A stretch of DNA of 64,000 bases from Deltaproteobacteria bacterium (GTDB lineage Bacteria > Myxococcota_A > Polyangia > DRWM01 > JAAZOP01): NCBI GenBank assembly GCA_016218815.1, contig JACRCX010000133.1, positions 1 through 64,000 of the forward strand, in the 5' to 3' direction. Position numbers and translations under genes: made by a program. Below the pieces are notes generated by a model that had not been told where the DNA came from, did no database searches, and saw only the letters and a list, made by a program, of their open reading frames with translations. Of this stretch, positions 63,912 through 64,000 are shown piece after piece (within the stretch, counting starts at the first letter, position 1; every line of letters begins with the position of its first letter).

Positions 63912-64000
63912 TCATGGTCGATTCGGAAGGTCCGGAACGCGCATCCCCGACCAGGCGCCGCAGGCCGCGCAAAAGTATTCGATCACGTCGCCGGGTTCGG
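63912..64000 (-). CDS. Possible 3' end of a gene entering from the right edge
   Basis: The minus-strand frame from the edge reads EPGDVIEYFCAACGAWSGMR and ends at TGA (63912-63914). The CxxC pair looks like half of a zinc ribbon. Only about 28 residues are visible, so neither the gene nor its family can be confirmed. Confidence 0.3.
   Translation of the reverse strand, partial: EPGDVIEYFCAACGAWSGMRVPDLPNRP

Overview
A high-GC window whose gene content points to Myxococcota or a close deltaproteobacterial relative. The evidence is a pilB-pilT-pilC-pilS type IV pilus block, many PilZ proteins including the myxobacterial N-terminal type, MopE-like CxDGxDNDCDG metal-binding repeats, a protease with a MYXO-CTERM-like tail (Cys pair, Gly-rich linker, hydrophobic helix, Arg cluster), and many large Cys-rich lipoproteins. 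No rRNA, tRNA or CRISPR array was seen.

Layout. 1-2315 (minus strand): a TPR protein, a roadblock/LC7 protein and a V4R-domain protein, all regulatory or scaffold types. 2597-8159: pilB, pilT, pilC and a PilS-like sensor kinase. The expected pilR/pilA are absent; an IS200-type element (about 8165-8850) begins right after pilS. 8912-16820: an orphan MNT nucleotidyltransferase, then three secreted lipoproteins (FGE-like, a giant type-3-repeat protein with a frameshift in a run of eight G, and a MopE-like protein). 16881-22017: proS, nfo, a lipid kinase and ilvE. 22375-31070: an alpha-2-macroglobulin lipoprotein with intact CTEQ thioester followed by PBP1C, the known periplasmic defence and repair pair. 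31464-33155: small Cys-rich lipoproteins. 33207-36225 (minus): a DUF4143-type ATPase and two PilZ proteins. 36350-39737: an HD-GYP/Ser-Thr kinase fusion overlapping a FadL-like porin. 39784-47830: a secreted carboxypeptidase-regulatory-like protein, an OmpA-family protein, then a tightly overlapped run of matrixin protease, two FadL-like barrels and a propeller lipoprotein. 48331-58488: an outer-membrane barrel followed by two giant paralogous metzincin lipoproteins. 58541-62864: alaS overlapping a PilZ protein. 62873-63676 (minus): an outer-membrane protein.

The most unusual feature is a family of dispersed 10-bp-period repeats (ATCTGTGTTC and its complement). Two copies form about 170-bp inverted-repeat elements sitting exactly over the 5' ends of two unrelated exported proteins (38178 and 42996). 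They supply the start codon and an N-terminal presequence of identical length (59 residues, 33 identical by hand alignment) including the Sec signal core. A third copy lies in frame inside the PBP1C transpeptidase domain. The same DNA read one way gives an open hydrophobic peptide in all frames and read the other way gives a stop followed by a restart, so it behaves like a portable stop, restart and secretion module. Other repeat families (7-bp TTTTCAG/TTTTCGG units, 10-bp TTTGCGCCCC units, a CCTGAGC..GTCGAAGGGC motif and a 17-bp inverted repeat) occupy most other intergenic gaps. Much of the window encodes cell-envelope functions: pili, c-di-GMP-type signalling, porins, surface proteases and lipoproteins.
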